This document shows positions 22,613-34,180 of a stretch of 64,000 nucleotides of DNA, one piece after another (position 1 is the stretch's first letter; each line of letters opens with the position of its first letter). The stretch covers positions 124,001 to 188,000 of the forward strand of contig JARGSG010000090.1 in the NCBI GenBank assembly GCA_030374805.1, written 5' to 3'. Below the pieces are notes generated by a model that had not been told where the DNA came from, ran no database searches, and saw nothing but the letters and a program-made list of their open reading frames with translations. Both the position numbers and the translations under genes were made by a program. This DNA comes from Gracilaria gracilis (taxonomy: Eukaryota; Rhodophyta; Florideophyceae; Gracilariales; Gracilariaceae).

Positions 22613-24934
22613 TACTGCACGCCTTCCTTGGATATGATTCTGCCGCAGAACTTTACGCTGGTTTGAAAGAGGTTACTCTTTTTCGGATTGAATTTGAACC
22701 CGAAACGTTCGCAGGCGCCGAAGAAGTTTGCAAGAGTCATGAGCAATTGCTCCTCGTTTTTGGCGTGCAGTAGAAAGTCATCTATCCACTGGGTGACATT
22801 TGGTAGAGCCTCTGCGAACGTTGCCTGCGTACAAGCCTGGAAATGATTGCCAGAGTCCGTAGCTCCTTGCAACATTCGACGTAGTGAGTAGATGTCAATG
22901 AGGGTTTGGATCGATATTAGCTCTTGCGACTCGGCTGACAAAGCGAACTGCCAGTATCTATGACAGAAATCGATATTCGCGAATACTGCGGAGCCACTAC
23001 ATTCCTGTATTTTCGATTCCAAGTGCGGTATTGCGGACTGCAATGGCCCAGTCTTGGAATTGACTGACCGCAAATCGACGGTGAATCTCAGTTTGTCTGA
23101 TCCAGGTTTGAGGACTGCCAATGCTGGGCTTGCCCACTTCGCTGTCCGGTTTCGATACACGGCGCCAATTTTCTCGAGTTGCTTTACGGTATGGCTGATG
23201 AAGACTCGCTGATTTTCCGCGTATCTTCGCTGAGGGCACTGGCTTGGTTTCACCCCTTGGCGCAGTTGGATTTGCAATGGCGGAACGTTAGTGGGAGCAT
23301 CTTTTCCGAGTTTAATACGGAATATAGGACGGTACTTCTTCAGTACGTCCTTGAATTTATCCACTCCGGTATCCGTCATTCCATTCTCAGCAGCATTTAG
23401 AGCCAATGCACTGAGTGCTTCGTCGATATGACGTGGTTCATCCATTCCAAAACCTGCCGTAAGATGTTCCGGGGGTTCGATCGGATCGTCCTCTGTATCT
23501 CGGTATGAGACGCCGCGGTATGGTTCGCTGTAGTCCTGGAGGCTTACGCGGTTGATGGATTTATCGTTGATTTGGGGTCCGACTTTCTCGAGGTGGTCGT
23601 CGAGGTCGAAACCAATTGCTCTCAACAGAGGTCTGCCAAGAATTACTTCATTTATTGCTTGGTCGGTGACAAGGAATTCAATTCCGTGCAGTATAATCGG
23701 GATCTTAGTCCTTGCGAGAGTGATGACAATAGACATTGTGATCTTTTGCCTCGCTGTGAATATGATCGAATTTTTCTCCGTGCTCTTCACTGCTGTTTCC
23801 AGTTTGATAGTATCCGAGAGGTTTATGACGTTCACTCTGTGTTTGGTATTGATCCTTTCCAGAACATCCTTGGAAATGGCACTGAAATCCGATCCGTAGT
23901 CTCCAATTGCTACTGCTGCCGTGGTCTCTTCGAGAAGAACGTCATAGCGTCCATCACTATGCTTCACATTTGCGCAGGCCACCGCCTTAATGCTTTTCTG
24001 CCTCTTCTTTTCAGCAAAGAACTCATCTAGCAGGGCCTTTCGTTCTTCCACTGTAGTGACTTCGCATTCGCTGATACGGTGCAGCTTCTTACATTTCTTT
24101 CTGTTGAGACACGGCTTATCCCAGATCTGAGAGCTTCGGGATGGCTTGCGGGCTGTAGGTGACTCCAAACCTGTCTTCAGGCGTTTGGAATCCGCTTGGT
24201 TTGCGTGGTTACTGCTCGCTCTTTTCGCATCACGGTTGTTTTGCCGTTTCAACTGAGCTCTAGCTGTTTCACCATTGTGCACTTCGCCTGCCAGAGCACT
24301 GGCTCTCTTCATGAAATGGGAAATGTTCGACTTCTCTGCGGCTGTCCAATACGTCTTTTCGTTGAACAGACGAATACGAAGCTCTGCAGGCTCGACGCGA
24401 TTGATGAGCTTAAGTACGACTGTCTTACAAATCTCAGCATCTTTGACGACTTCTGAAGCATTATTGCGATCCAAGTTCATGACAATGTTCACAACATACT
24501 CTCTAGCGGCTCCACCAGGATCTTCGGGACACAGTTTGTACTTGACGGCGTCCAGAGAGGCTTGCACGAGCTTCGCGATGTCCTTCGGTGCGATTTTGAG
24601 TGAAGCTTCAAACCCGTTCTGCACCACCTCGTCACTTGCTTCTTCGACAGTACTTGCGCCTTCAATCTTTCCAAGGATGCACAAACTGTGCAGCATTTCT
24701 GGTTTAATACACTGGCGAATACTCGCAGGCTGAATCTTTTCACTCTGCTCCCTTGTTCTATTCACATCTGCAACGTACTCTTTGTACGAAGCATATTCGA
24801 CTTCGAATTTGATCATGTTTGGTTGGGTAAAACTTTCCAGTTGCAGAGCATTCAATGTAGACACCACTCCGTAGTTTGACATTGCGCCAGTGCAAATCGT
24901 AGAGAACATGCTCTTTCGAAAAGGCAAAGCCCTT

Positions 24935-25225
24935 TGTTGACTCGTCTGGATTCGCTCCGCGCAACATTCCACCGCAAGGACGGAGAATGGGCACACAGAG
25001 AACTCTGACCCTCCAGAGTTCCGCCCCCGAACTCCGTTCAAGGAGTTCGGAACATTTTATTCTTACGAAAATGTAACTGATTGTTTAGGTATCAGATCAC
25101 CCGGCATAGGTCTTAGCGCTCTCACGTAACACAATGTAAGGTGCATGTTACGTAAGGCGCTAAGAATCTTCTGCGCTCACTATCTGATTCCTTTTTGATT
25201 CCCAGCACAGGATATCTGGTCAACA
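24935..25225 (-). repeat. 5' LTR of Gypsy-3
   Basis: It is 291 bp, the partner of 18417-18707, with about ten substitutions between them. The base after its inner edge does not begin TGG, so the primer used is unclear. Confidence 0.93.
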
Positions 25226-25302
25226 ATCCTTACCTTTCAGAACTTTGCAGTATCCTTCTTTACAAGTCAGATCAGCTTCACAAACCGAAAGACAATCCTG
25301 AC
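25226..25302 (-). pseudogene. Secreted cysteine-rich repeat protein, middle piece
   Basis: These 77 bp between Gypsy-3 and Copia-1 encode, on the minus strand, cysteine-rich coding such as CLSVCEADLTCKEGYC. They match the cysteine spacing of the pieces at 18.1-18.4 kb and 31.65-32.22 kb. The right end carries one copy of the Copia-1 target duplication CTGAC (25298-25302). So two different retrotransposons landed 77 bp apart in the same gene. Confidence 0.65.
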
Positions 25303-25508
25303 TGTAGCGCGCGAGCGGGGGGCGAAAGGGGTCGAGCGAAGTGCGCGCATAGTTGACCGCCGGCGGGCAGAGCGCCGAGCCGGACGGTCGCGCAATTTAT
25401 TTTGCCAGTGCAACCCACCGGCGCATTGCTGTGCGCCGGGCGTTGCACTGGGCATAAATGACGTGTGTGTGGCGCTCTCGCCTTGCAAGAGGCCGACCGG
25501 TATCAACA
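25303..25508 (-). repeat. 3' LTR of Copia-1
   Basis: It is 206 bp, GC-rich, starts TGTAGCGCGCGAG and ends TATCAACA. It matches 31446-31651 except for about three bases. Confidence 0.93.
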
Positions 25509-28500
25509 CCGTCCCTCAAGGCGAAGCGACTACTCTTCCTACACCACTAATAAGCATCTAGTTACTGAGCCCAATTCACAAGTAAAATATAATATCAGCG
25601 ACCGAAGAGCAAGGTCTGTAGACACGATTTCTCTGCAAATCTGTCTCTTCTTTGGCATCATCTTGCAAATGCCAAAGGCGTGGTGCAACATTCAAAACAA
25701 AATAAAATAAAAATACATTCATACATAACACATCACACACATAGTTCCACCAGCTCCAAGCTGGGGAGTCATTACTTTTTCACACCAGTAAACTCGAAAA
25801 CCCAGATATCATGTAAAAACCCGTTGGGACAAAAAACACATGTACCTCTGTGGGAAAAACGAAGAATGTTGTGAACCACACACATTCATAAACAATTATT
25901 CAGACATTCAAACATGTAGAAAACAAAAGAGACAAAACAAAACATAACAAAGTAGTTAGTGTAGTCAGTAGACCCCAACAATTCTTCCTACAACGAGTCA
26001 ATATGCATCAAGCTGACCATCCTCCTCACTTCTGGGAGGGACGCACACTCTGTCAGTATGTCAGCGATCTGTTGACTCCTTGGGATTTTGCACAGCTTAA
26101 CAATTTGACCTCTCTCCAGGTCCCGCACATGGTGTGTCTTCAAATCGATGTGCTTGTTTCGAGCAGATATCTGTGGACTCGTGGTCAAAGATATAGCAGC
26201 CGAGCTATCATTCATGATCTTTGTGGCTTCGAACCATAGATCCTCGCTCCAAGGCTGGATGTGTGCGAATTCAAAATACATCTTCCGTATCCACGAAAGG
26301 TCTTTCGCGCAAGTAGAAAGAGCGATATACTCCGCCTTTGCCGAAGATAGCGCAATTACCGTTTGACGCTTTGATTTCCACATGACTGGTGCGTCGTTGA
26401 CGACGATAACGTACCCTGTCGTGGACTTACGAGTCTCAATGCACCCCCCCCAATCGGTGTCAGCGTACGCACAGAGTGAGGCGGGAGAAATGGGACGGTT
26501 GGCTGGAAAATGAAGTCGATAATCCATAGTGCCAGCCAAGTACCTAAATAATCGTTTGAGCAGCGATAAGTGTCGTTCACATGGGTTATGTAAATGCCTT
26601 GAGAGCGCTCATATGGGAAAGAAAAGGTCAGGACGGGTAGATACAGAAATGTAAAGTAATGCACCAATCCCTGACCTATACTCTGCATGATCATCTGTCG
26701 AAAGAATGACGTCTTCCTCACCAGATGGCAGTACATTGGCAGCCGTAGGGAAAGGTAATCCAACTGCATTGCACTGTTGCATACCAAACTTCTTGAGAAT
26801 TTGTAGTGCATATCCATATTGATTAACCTTAATGCCGGAAGGAGATCGCTGAATATTCCAACCTATGAATGACTTCAGCTCCCCATAGAGCTTCACATCA
26901 AACGTTGCAGACAGTTTGTGTTTGAAGTCATTTAGAAGTTTGGCATTGTTGGCAGCGAATGCGCAGTCGTCGACTATAACAGCCAAGATCAGGAAGTTGT
27001 CCTGCTCGCGGAACATGAAGACGCGAGAGTCGAGAGCTGATGTCACAAAGTTCCATGATAGGAGAGCTTCAGAAAAGAGGGAACCCCATATTATTCCAGC
27101 TTGGACAGCACCGTAGATGGAGTTAAGCAGTTTGCAGACATGGCCTGTCTTCTCCACATTGCCAGTGGAGTTAGAGGGTTGTTCCATAATTATGGGAACA
27201 ACCAGTTTTCCATATAAGTAGGCATTTGATATGTCTGCTCCCTCCAGTAAAAGGTTTTGTGCACCGGCAACTGAGAGAAGAATGCGTAGTGCTTCATGAC
27301 AGGCTACTGGCGCATAAGTGTTGAACGGATCGAAGTCAATGAAGGGCTTCTGTTTGTCTCCCCGTAGACAGCAGCGTGCCTTCTTCAAGAACTTCTTCCC
27401 GACTCCATCCAACATCTTCTCCTTGAAGACCCAAGTATACGGAACCGGTTTCATCCAGGATTCCCTGGGTATAAGTTCCCAAGTGTTACGGCGGATGAGT
27501 GCGTCCATCTCGCGGTCGATGGCCTCACACCAACCGGGATCTCTGCACGCGTCCTTGAAACTACTTGGAACGTTGGGGTCATACACAGTTTTCTTGGAGA
27601 CCCATACATTTGGAAAGTTATGCGCGATTTGTCATCGCCTTTACCAGGTGGTCCTCCAAGTCAGGACCGTTATCGGTCTGTGAGGTATGGTCCGTCTCCT
27701 CTGTCTCCTGTTGGCGAGTTATACCCTCCAGAAGGGTGGAGATGTTTGGAAGAGGAGAGGAGTTGACAGCCTTGAAGTCCAGAATACGGCAAGTGACGAC
27801 CGAGTTCTTCTCCGGCACGAACACACCGGCAAGTGTAGTGCCGCTTTGCATGCCCACGAAGTGCGCGAAGACAGAACGGGGGAAAAACTTCTTTGATGCC
27901 ACGGTCTTGGACCGATATACAAAGGCGTAGCCAGGCTGACCAAAATTCGGAATGTTCGTAAAGTCGATTATAATGGACGGATTCCATTCCAGAATCGGTA
28001 TCCGTCCTTGTATCCTTGAAGATGGAGCCCTATTTCAGAGCCAGTTGGCATGGTTCATTGCCTCTGCCCAGAAGGAAATGGGCAGTTTGCTCGCGAAGAG
28101 AAGTACACGAGCCCTGATCCAATGTTCTTGCATAAGCCTCTCCGCGGCTCCATTAGATTCGGAGGCGTAAGCAGGAGAGTAGTCCAAGACTATGCCATGA
28201 TCGAAGCAGAAAGTGTCCAACTCAGTGCTTTTGTGTTCGCCGGCCCCGTCCAGGCGAACATTCTTCAAGCGAAACGAGTGGTTAAGTTCTAGCTCCGATC
28301 TGCGTTTGTACCATGCCAGGTGCTTCAAAACACTAGCTCCTGTCTTGTCCATCAAGAAGAAAACGTCCGACTTGGAAGTGTGGTCATCCAGTATGGCCAT
28401 GGCGTAGAGTGCACCAGAGAGAGATGGCGAAATCTTTCCCGACAGGTCCATATGGATAAGTTCCAAGGGACTTGACGTCGAAACGGATCGCGACCGGGCG

Positions 28501-31433
28501 GTAATTGGGTTCCGTTTCTTCTTGCCTGTGAGGCAAGGGACGCACGTCAAAGATTCCAAGATGGAACGTTGAAAGTAAGGCACAGAGTCGAAAGACTTGG
28601 CAAGGTTCTGGTATCTACTTGGGTGAAGATGACCAGTTCGACCATGCCATTCCAAAGCCAGCTCCTGATTGCTGTTACTTGCGTTCAAGACCATCACTTG
28701 TTTGTCGTTATCAGCGAGGTCCATGACGAAGAGGCCTTGGTTGATTTCGGTTTCCCAAATGATTTCAGAGTTTCGATTAGGATCCATGATGAAACATCCA
28801 TTGAATGACCGAATGGTGGAAGTGAACATCACCATAAATTCTACACTGAGAACGCCAACAGAAAGGATGTTCGACTCAAAGGCAGGCGCGTGGTAAGCCT
28901 CGATGACTGTAGAACGGTTCAAAGGTATCCAGACATGACCTTTGCCAACGAGACGAGCTGTTCCTGAGGCAGCCTGAACAGTCTCGATCTCAATTCGTTC
29001 GTAGCGAATGAACGACTTCCGCGAATGGAAGAAGTGATGAGTTGCCCCTGAGTCAATATAGGCTGAGTCCAATTTCGTTTGAGAAAGAAGAGCGATCTTA
29101 CTCTTGAACTTGGCCATATTGCAGTTGAAGCCAGGTGAAGGAGGCGGATCATCATTCCTTTGCACCACATATGAACGAGGTTTGGAGCTATGATATGAGT
29201 TACGATTATCATTTCCATCCGCCCTTGGTGCAAACCCTGAGTTCCAGTTGGAATGACGTTGCCCTTCTTTGTGGGACCCATATTGTGAGCGACCGGAACC
29301 ACCATTGTTGCGATTAGATTGTTGTCGTCCGTTGGAGTTGTGTTGGTTATCATTATTGTCAGACTCCTCACGTTTTCTTTTGTAGCAATCTCGAGCGTAG
29401 TGTCCACGACGACCGCAGTAGTAGCAATTGTCATCGTAGCGGCTCTTGGTAGCCGAGGACGTGTTACGCCGGGTTCGTTGCTTTCGACCACCCTTGTTTG
29501 CCGCGTTGGCTTTTGGCTGGGTAGTGGGGGTGGACGAAGGAGCGGAGGGTGTCGGGTTGTTAGGGTTTTTGCGACGAGCGACCTCAGCTTCGACAGCGTT
29601 CACGATGGAGTCGAAGCCCACTGCAGTTAGGTTCGACATCATGGCCAAGGGAGCAAAGGAGTTGGGGAGACTTCGAATGAGTTTGGAGACTTTGTCTTTC
29701 TCTGAAAGTTCCTCATCGAAGGTGGCCAGTTCCCCAACTACTTCCAGGAACTTAGCGACGTGCTTGTTCCAGTCTTCGCTGTCCTTGTATACCAATGTGT
29801 CCAGACGATGGCGGATGTTCTGCACAGCTTGTGCGTTGGAGGTTGTGTACACGCGCTGCAGTTCATCCCAGAGATCTTTGGCCGTTTTGTCATCATCGTC
29901 GACAAACGTGCGAACGAGGGCAAGCGGAGAGTCACCGAGACAGAGGGTGATAGTACTCTTCGCCTTCACAGATTTCTCGAACCAAGTTCTCATTGCCCGG
30001 TTTGTGGGGTTGAACCCATCAGGACGTGGGTCAAGACCGGAGAGAAATGGGTCGTCTCTGCGGAGATACGCAAGAAGACGACGACGCCAGAGGATGTAGT
30101 CGGTGGGGACCTTGAGCTTTGGAAGCCTGCCAAGGAGACCCTCATTTGTGCCCGACATTGATGGCGTCCGGGGAGCGACGGGGAAAAGTGTATGATCAAC
30201 CTTCTTCTACGAGATAAGGATATCGCGACCTATGGGGTAGGAACGTTTCTTCTTCTCCTTAAACTTCTTCAACTTCTTATTCTTCAACTTCGCCAGTCCC
30301 CTACCGGTGGAGGAGGTGTGAACTTGAGGTGTTCCTGGCCCAACCTTGGGAGCCAGGCGATCGATGTAGGACGGGTCCCCGCAATTAAGCAGCTAACCCC
30401 GCACCACAACAAACAGACCTTTGAAGGATCTTCCCGCACCGGCAAAGCGGAGGGTACTTCACTTTCTCAAACAAAGAATGAAACAGAACGGATGCTGATT
30501 ACGTAGTAAGGTAATAGAGAGCGTTGTCTCTGTACAAAAGAAGTGAGTTGCGGCAAAAGAAGGAACACGGCGAGTACCGACGTGTTGAAAAGAACCAAAA
30601 GGAGAGCTCTTTGACGAAGACTGCGAGAAGACACTTAAGACCCGACAAACCAGAATCTCCGTCTAGGATGTATCGGAAAAACCTTCGTGGTTACGTCCGC
30701 ATGAACGATAAGAAGAATTACAACCAAGTAGAAAATTTACCTGGGATTGTGCAACGAACCAGCTTGTCGCGCAATCGCTCGTGCTTGGTAAGGTGAGGTG
30801 TAAAGTCCTTTCGTGCGTCGAATCGTCATACGCACGGAAAATTCACGACGTCCGTAAAAATGGAACGGAATAAGCGTAGAAAATGTTTCGCAAGCGGCGA
30901 ACGGAATCGTAGAACATTCAGAGACACTGACGAGCTTCCCAGAACACACAGAGGGTAACCTTCGTTTAGTGGTTTTGCCCGAAGCAAACACTTTAATATC
31001 CAAACCATAGAATATCTGGTAGGCCGAGCCAAGTAAGCGCATAATTGTAACTTGAATAAAGCGCTTGGCAAACATGTAGAAAAAAAACTAACCAATGTAG
31101 TTCATCGTTATCCAAAATCTGTGAACGACACAGCAGTACAGAAAGAAAAAGTAAAGTGTCCTTATCCTGATCGCGTGCAAAGACTTTCCAAGCCACACCA
31201 GATCGACAGACCATGGGAGCCTTTCACTAAGTCAATTGTTCACGATAGATTGCGCGCGCAGAGTCGTAGCCACAACATACCTTCGGGCAGGCGAGCCTTG
31301 GTATCCGCAAGGCGCAATCTGCCAAAGGTGAAAGCCTGAGTAGTTGCATGCGCGCGGTAGAAGCGCGACGGCACGCAAGGAAAGGAGCGGAGCATGTTTG
31401 TAAATGATGGCGGCCCGGGGCAACGCGCCCCAG

Positions 31434-31445
31434 GCGATGCTACCA
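31434..31445 (-). other. Primer-binding site of Copia-1
   Basis: On the minus strand TGGTAGCATCGC directly follows the 5' LTR. TGGTAGCA is complementary to a tRNA-Met 3' end (TGCTACCA). Confidence 0.6.
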
Positions 31446-31651
31446 TGTAGCGCGCGAGCGGGGGGCGAAAGGGGTCGAGCGAAGTGCGCGCATAGTTGAC
31501 CGCCGGCGGGCAGAACGCCGAGCCGGACGGTCGCGCAATTTATTTTGCCAGTGCAACCCACCGGCGCATTGCTGTGCGCCGGGCGTTGCACTGCGCACAA
31601 ATGACGTGTGTGTGGCGCTCTCGCCTTGCAAGAGGCCGACCGGTATCAACA
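31446..31651 (-). repeat. 5' LTR of Copia-1
   Basis: This 206-bp LTR is the partner of 25303-25508 and is followed by the CTGAC target duplication. Confidence 0.93.
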
Positions 31652-32224
31652 CTGACCGCACTTCTTTCCTACACTCTTAGGTTTAGCACACTCTTTCTTT
31701 CGGCTATGCCTGCACACACTGTGCTCTTGGCGCAAATTGCTCCCTGAAAGAAACGATCAACTCCACGGGGAATCTTCTCCATGCACATGTTCTGAACACA
31801 AGTCAATTCAGGTTCGCAAATGTTTACGGAGTATGATCATAAGACTTTCCACGTTTAACCTTCTTCTACACAACTTCAAATGCACCGTGCCGACACAGGT
31901 CGTACCAGGCTCACACTTAGATCCTTCAGAGGTACACTTCATTCCAAGACTCACGAATGACTGAGCGCCAATAAGATTCTTGCAAGTAAAGCCTTTATTC
32001 CAGACAGGAAACGGGTGTTTTCCACATTGCTTACCGATCGCCTTCGGAGAAACACATACCTTCTTCACGGCTGGGCCAGCGAATATCTTGTCCTTCGGGC
32101 ACATCGGACAACCATTTCCAGTCCCATACTTGTCAGCAACAGACGTCGCCGACCACGAGCTCACTGCCGCAATCGCTGCCGCCGCGAAGCTCGCCACACT
32201 GCTGTCGGGCGCATGCGCTGCCAT
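31652..32224 (-). pseudogene. Secreted cysteine-rich repeat protein, 5' piece
   Basis: The chosen ATG at 32224 starts a frame whose first 30 residues contain an Ala-rich hydrophobic stretch (SFAAAAIAAVSSW) ending SATSVA, a plausible signal peptide. Cysteine-rich units follow (CPMCPKDK, VKKVCVSPKAIGKQC, CEPGTTC, CEPELTCVQNMC, KKECAKPKSVGKKC). The pattern continues the same family spacing seen in the other two pieces. An upstream in-frame ATG at 32290 gives a longer, more basic start that fits a signal peptide less well. The frame changes at least twice here, so the gene was decaying even without the insertions. I infer a secreted or wall-linked disulfide-rich protein and know no named family for it. 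Confidence 0.65.
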
Positions 32225-32550
32225 GCGCGTATGGGCGCGCCGCATCGCAGTGCCAGACGCCTTTCCACCAGCGCGCTGCTGCTGTGCCATGGGGTCTCAA
32301 GCGATGAACCCAACTTCTGGCGCGCATTTTGCGCGCAACTACCGGCCGAAAGGCGGAGTCACGACGGCGGCGGCGGCGAAAGCGGAGGAGATGTGGATGA
32401 AAGCGGAGGTGTTGGCAGAAGATATGGCGATGGCGACGGTGGTGGCGCCGAGCTGGTGCGCGACGTAACTGCGCGCGCGCAGCGTAGTCTAATCCTGGCA
32501 GTAGCGCACGTAGACCACGTCCACCACGTTGGCGTATAAGGCGCACGCGC
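32225..32550. other. GC-rich gap between divergent frames
   Basis: This stretch lies between the start of the cysteine-rich gene (minus) and a degraded plus-strand frame. It is rich in GCGC and CGGCGG runs and may hold a shared promoter. I see no clear motif. Confidence 0.3.
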
Positions 32551-33713
32551 GTGCGCTTTTTCATAGCTCTCGCCCAGTCATTATTGCCACGGATCAGCGG
32601 CGCCGCCGCGATGGGCTCGCCGTCATTTTCACCGAGCCGTCGCGCGCGCGCCGCCCCCCACCCCAACGCGATTCGCACCAAGCGCGTGCTGCAGGCCACA
32701 GCCACTGCGCCCCGCAAATTGTCGTCCTTTTTCAGCAGCTTTTCGGCGCCAAAGCCGCCGCGCACGTTACCCGATGCCACCGCCGCCGCGGCCGCCGGGA
32801 AGGAATCGTGGAGGCGGTCGCTCGTGTTCCCGCTGGATGACGTGCCTGGCTAGCGCTGCAGCAGCAGCAGGTGCGATACAACGACAACGCCTTGCTCGCG
32901 CTCAAGAAGCAGCTGGGCCTCGCGCTCATCTGCGGCAGACACGCATACCAGAAACGCGACACTGAAGCCGTCAAGCAGGCCAGGCTGTCTGCCTTGCTCA
33001 GAAATCATCAGGCGTCGTTGTTGGCGGATCGCAACGATGCTCCCAGGCTTCTGGATGACGTCAACGCCTGTGTGGCCGTCTTCAACGACGTGCTGCCGCA
33101 GCACCCCGCCCCACCCGCGCTACGCTGCGCCATTCAGCACCTCATGTCGGCCGCAGAGCTAGCGCGCGTCAACCTCTTCGGACCCATCGTGCCCTTTAAC
33201 GCCGTCTACCTTGACGACGACGAAGCCAAGAGCGTCACATTCTGCGAATGGTCGCTGGCCGATGATCTGGATGCACAGCTCAATACGCTTGTCGAGCGTG
33301 AGCAGCTACTCTAGTCGCATCTCTCCACTGCTTATCTACATGGCGTGGCTGCTGCCGCCACCAACAACGCCAGACGCGCCATACAGCGCGCGCGTCCGCC
33401 GGACGCCACTCATCAACGCAAACATGCGCCGTCGCCGCTGTTGCTCGACGCCAATGGCAGCAATGGCGCCGCCGACGTCGACGTCTCCGGCGCCGTTTCG
33501 CGCACGGATGCACGCATGCCTGAGGCGGAGCCACGGCTGCGTGACATGACTGCGAGCATTAGCGCGCTCCAAAACATAGGCGAGCACGCCGTTCAAGCTG
33601 ACCAAGAGTTGGCAAACAATGTACAGCTCAAGTCGAAGCTGCATGCTGCCAGAAGACCATACATAGACTGTTGCCGCACCCTGCGTACAGCCATCGTTTT
33701 GCGCACCATCTGA
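32551..33713 (+). pseudogene. Degraded gene of unknown function with helical, coiled-coil-like segments
   Basis: Three plus-strand stretches in succession look coding. About 32.55-32.85 kb has a basic Ser/Ala-rich head. At 32871-33314 there is a helical stretch (ALLALKKQLGLALICGRHAYQ) followed by VPFNAVYLDDDEAK. About 33345-33713 has an Asn/Ala-rich linker and a terminal helical segment (DMTASISALQNIGEHAVQ). They probably belonged to one gene that has since lost its frame. Low-complexity CG-rich codons dominate. I cannot name the family. The arrangement of linkers and long helices suggests a scaffold or trafficking protein, which is only a guess. Confidence 0.35.
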
Positions 33714-33824
33714 CGTCGCTCTCGCCGGATTCCAATTTGTGGCACCAAGGTAGCGACAGATTCTTTCTCAACCCGAAGCAGTACAGCCCCCGCAGCTGCC
33801 GCCACCGCCTGGACCGCTTCCAAC

Positions 33825-33881
33825 GTCACCACCGTCGCCACCGTAACCACCGTCGCCACCGTCGCCACGGTCGCCTCCACC
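33825..33881. repeat. CACCGTCGC minisatellite
   Basis: About six imperfect copies of a nine-base unit, CACCGTCGC and variants, follow the degraded frame. Confidence 0.7.
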
Positions 33882-34110
33882 ACGCAAGCACGAGACATCC
33901 CTTCCCGCCCTTCAATCAGCGTCGCAGTGGTCACTCATCGAGTGCATCGTAGTTGCGACTAATATGAGTGAAGTGAAGGCAGCATCGGTCCATGTTCATG
34001 ACCATCTACTTCTTGGACTTTTCAAGCAAACGATGCATAGTGTCTGAAATAAACAATTGTTTGAATGTGTTCACGGCTCTTTTCGACAACCGCTGTGACT
34101 ATAGCATCGA

Positions 34111-34180
34111 TATCTCTTTCTGTCCTAACCTGTCTACGTTCTCTTAAGAGAACGTAGACAGGCTACGACAGAAAGAGATA
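34111..34180. repeat. 70-bp near-perfect palindrome
   Basis: Arms 34111-34145 and 34146-34180 are complementary at 33 of 35 positions with no spacer. The sequence could form a long cruciform or an RNA hairpin. It overlaps the stop codon of the SANT-like gene. Confidence 0.9.

Larger units (their letters stand above)
18417..25225 (-). mobile_element. Gypsy-3, decayed Ty3/gypsy element with chromodomain, carrying a Tc1
   Basis: Two 291-bp LTRs (18417-18707 and 24935-25225) differ at about ten sites (roughly 3 percent). The flanking five bases are ATCAT and ATCCT, a target duplication with one change. On the minus strand, gag, protease and the first half of reverse transcriptase lie at about 22.6-25.0 kb, the rest of RT and RNase H at about 20.3-21.0 kb, integrase at about 19-20.3 kb and a chromodomain near 18.8-18.95 kb (LLFRWKGFEDESDWVS). 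RT box WIDD and integrase YAPWSNGTLE are visible. A Tc1 transposon sits inside RT. Apart from that insertion the coding is broken in about three places. The protein is a relative of Gypsy-1 but clearly diverged. Confidence 0.92.
25303..31651 (-). mobile_element. Copia-1, Ty1/copia LTR retrotransposon, broken
   Basis: Two 206-bp LTRs (25303-25508 and 31446-31651) differ at about three sites, and an exact CTGAC duplication flanks them (25298-25302 and 31652-31656). On the minus strand, gag, a CCHC knuckle (CYYCGRRGHYARDC), protease (DSGATHHFF) and integrase lie at about 28.0-30.2 kb. Reverse transcriptase lies at about 26.6-27.6 kb (TYAPVA-like block, active site VDD) and RNase H at about 26.0-26.5 kb (YADTDWGGC, NKHIDLKTHHVRD). 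This is the copia order, integrase before RT. A leader of about 1.3 kb precedes gag and about 480 bp follow RNase H. The coding is broken in about four places. It sits inside the cysteine-rich gene and is younger than Gypsy-3 by LTR divergence. Confidence 0.93.

Noticed and set aside
33345-33713. The helical end of the degraded gene as a SNARE motif.
   Set aside because: The heptad pattern is short and lacks the central ionic Gln/Arg layer with flanking layers.
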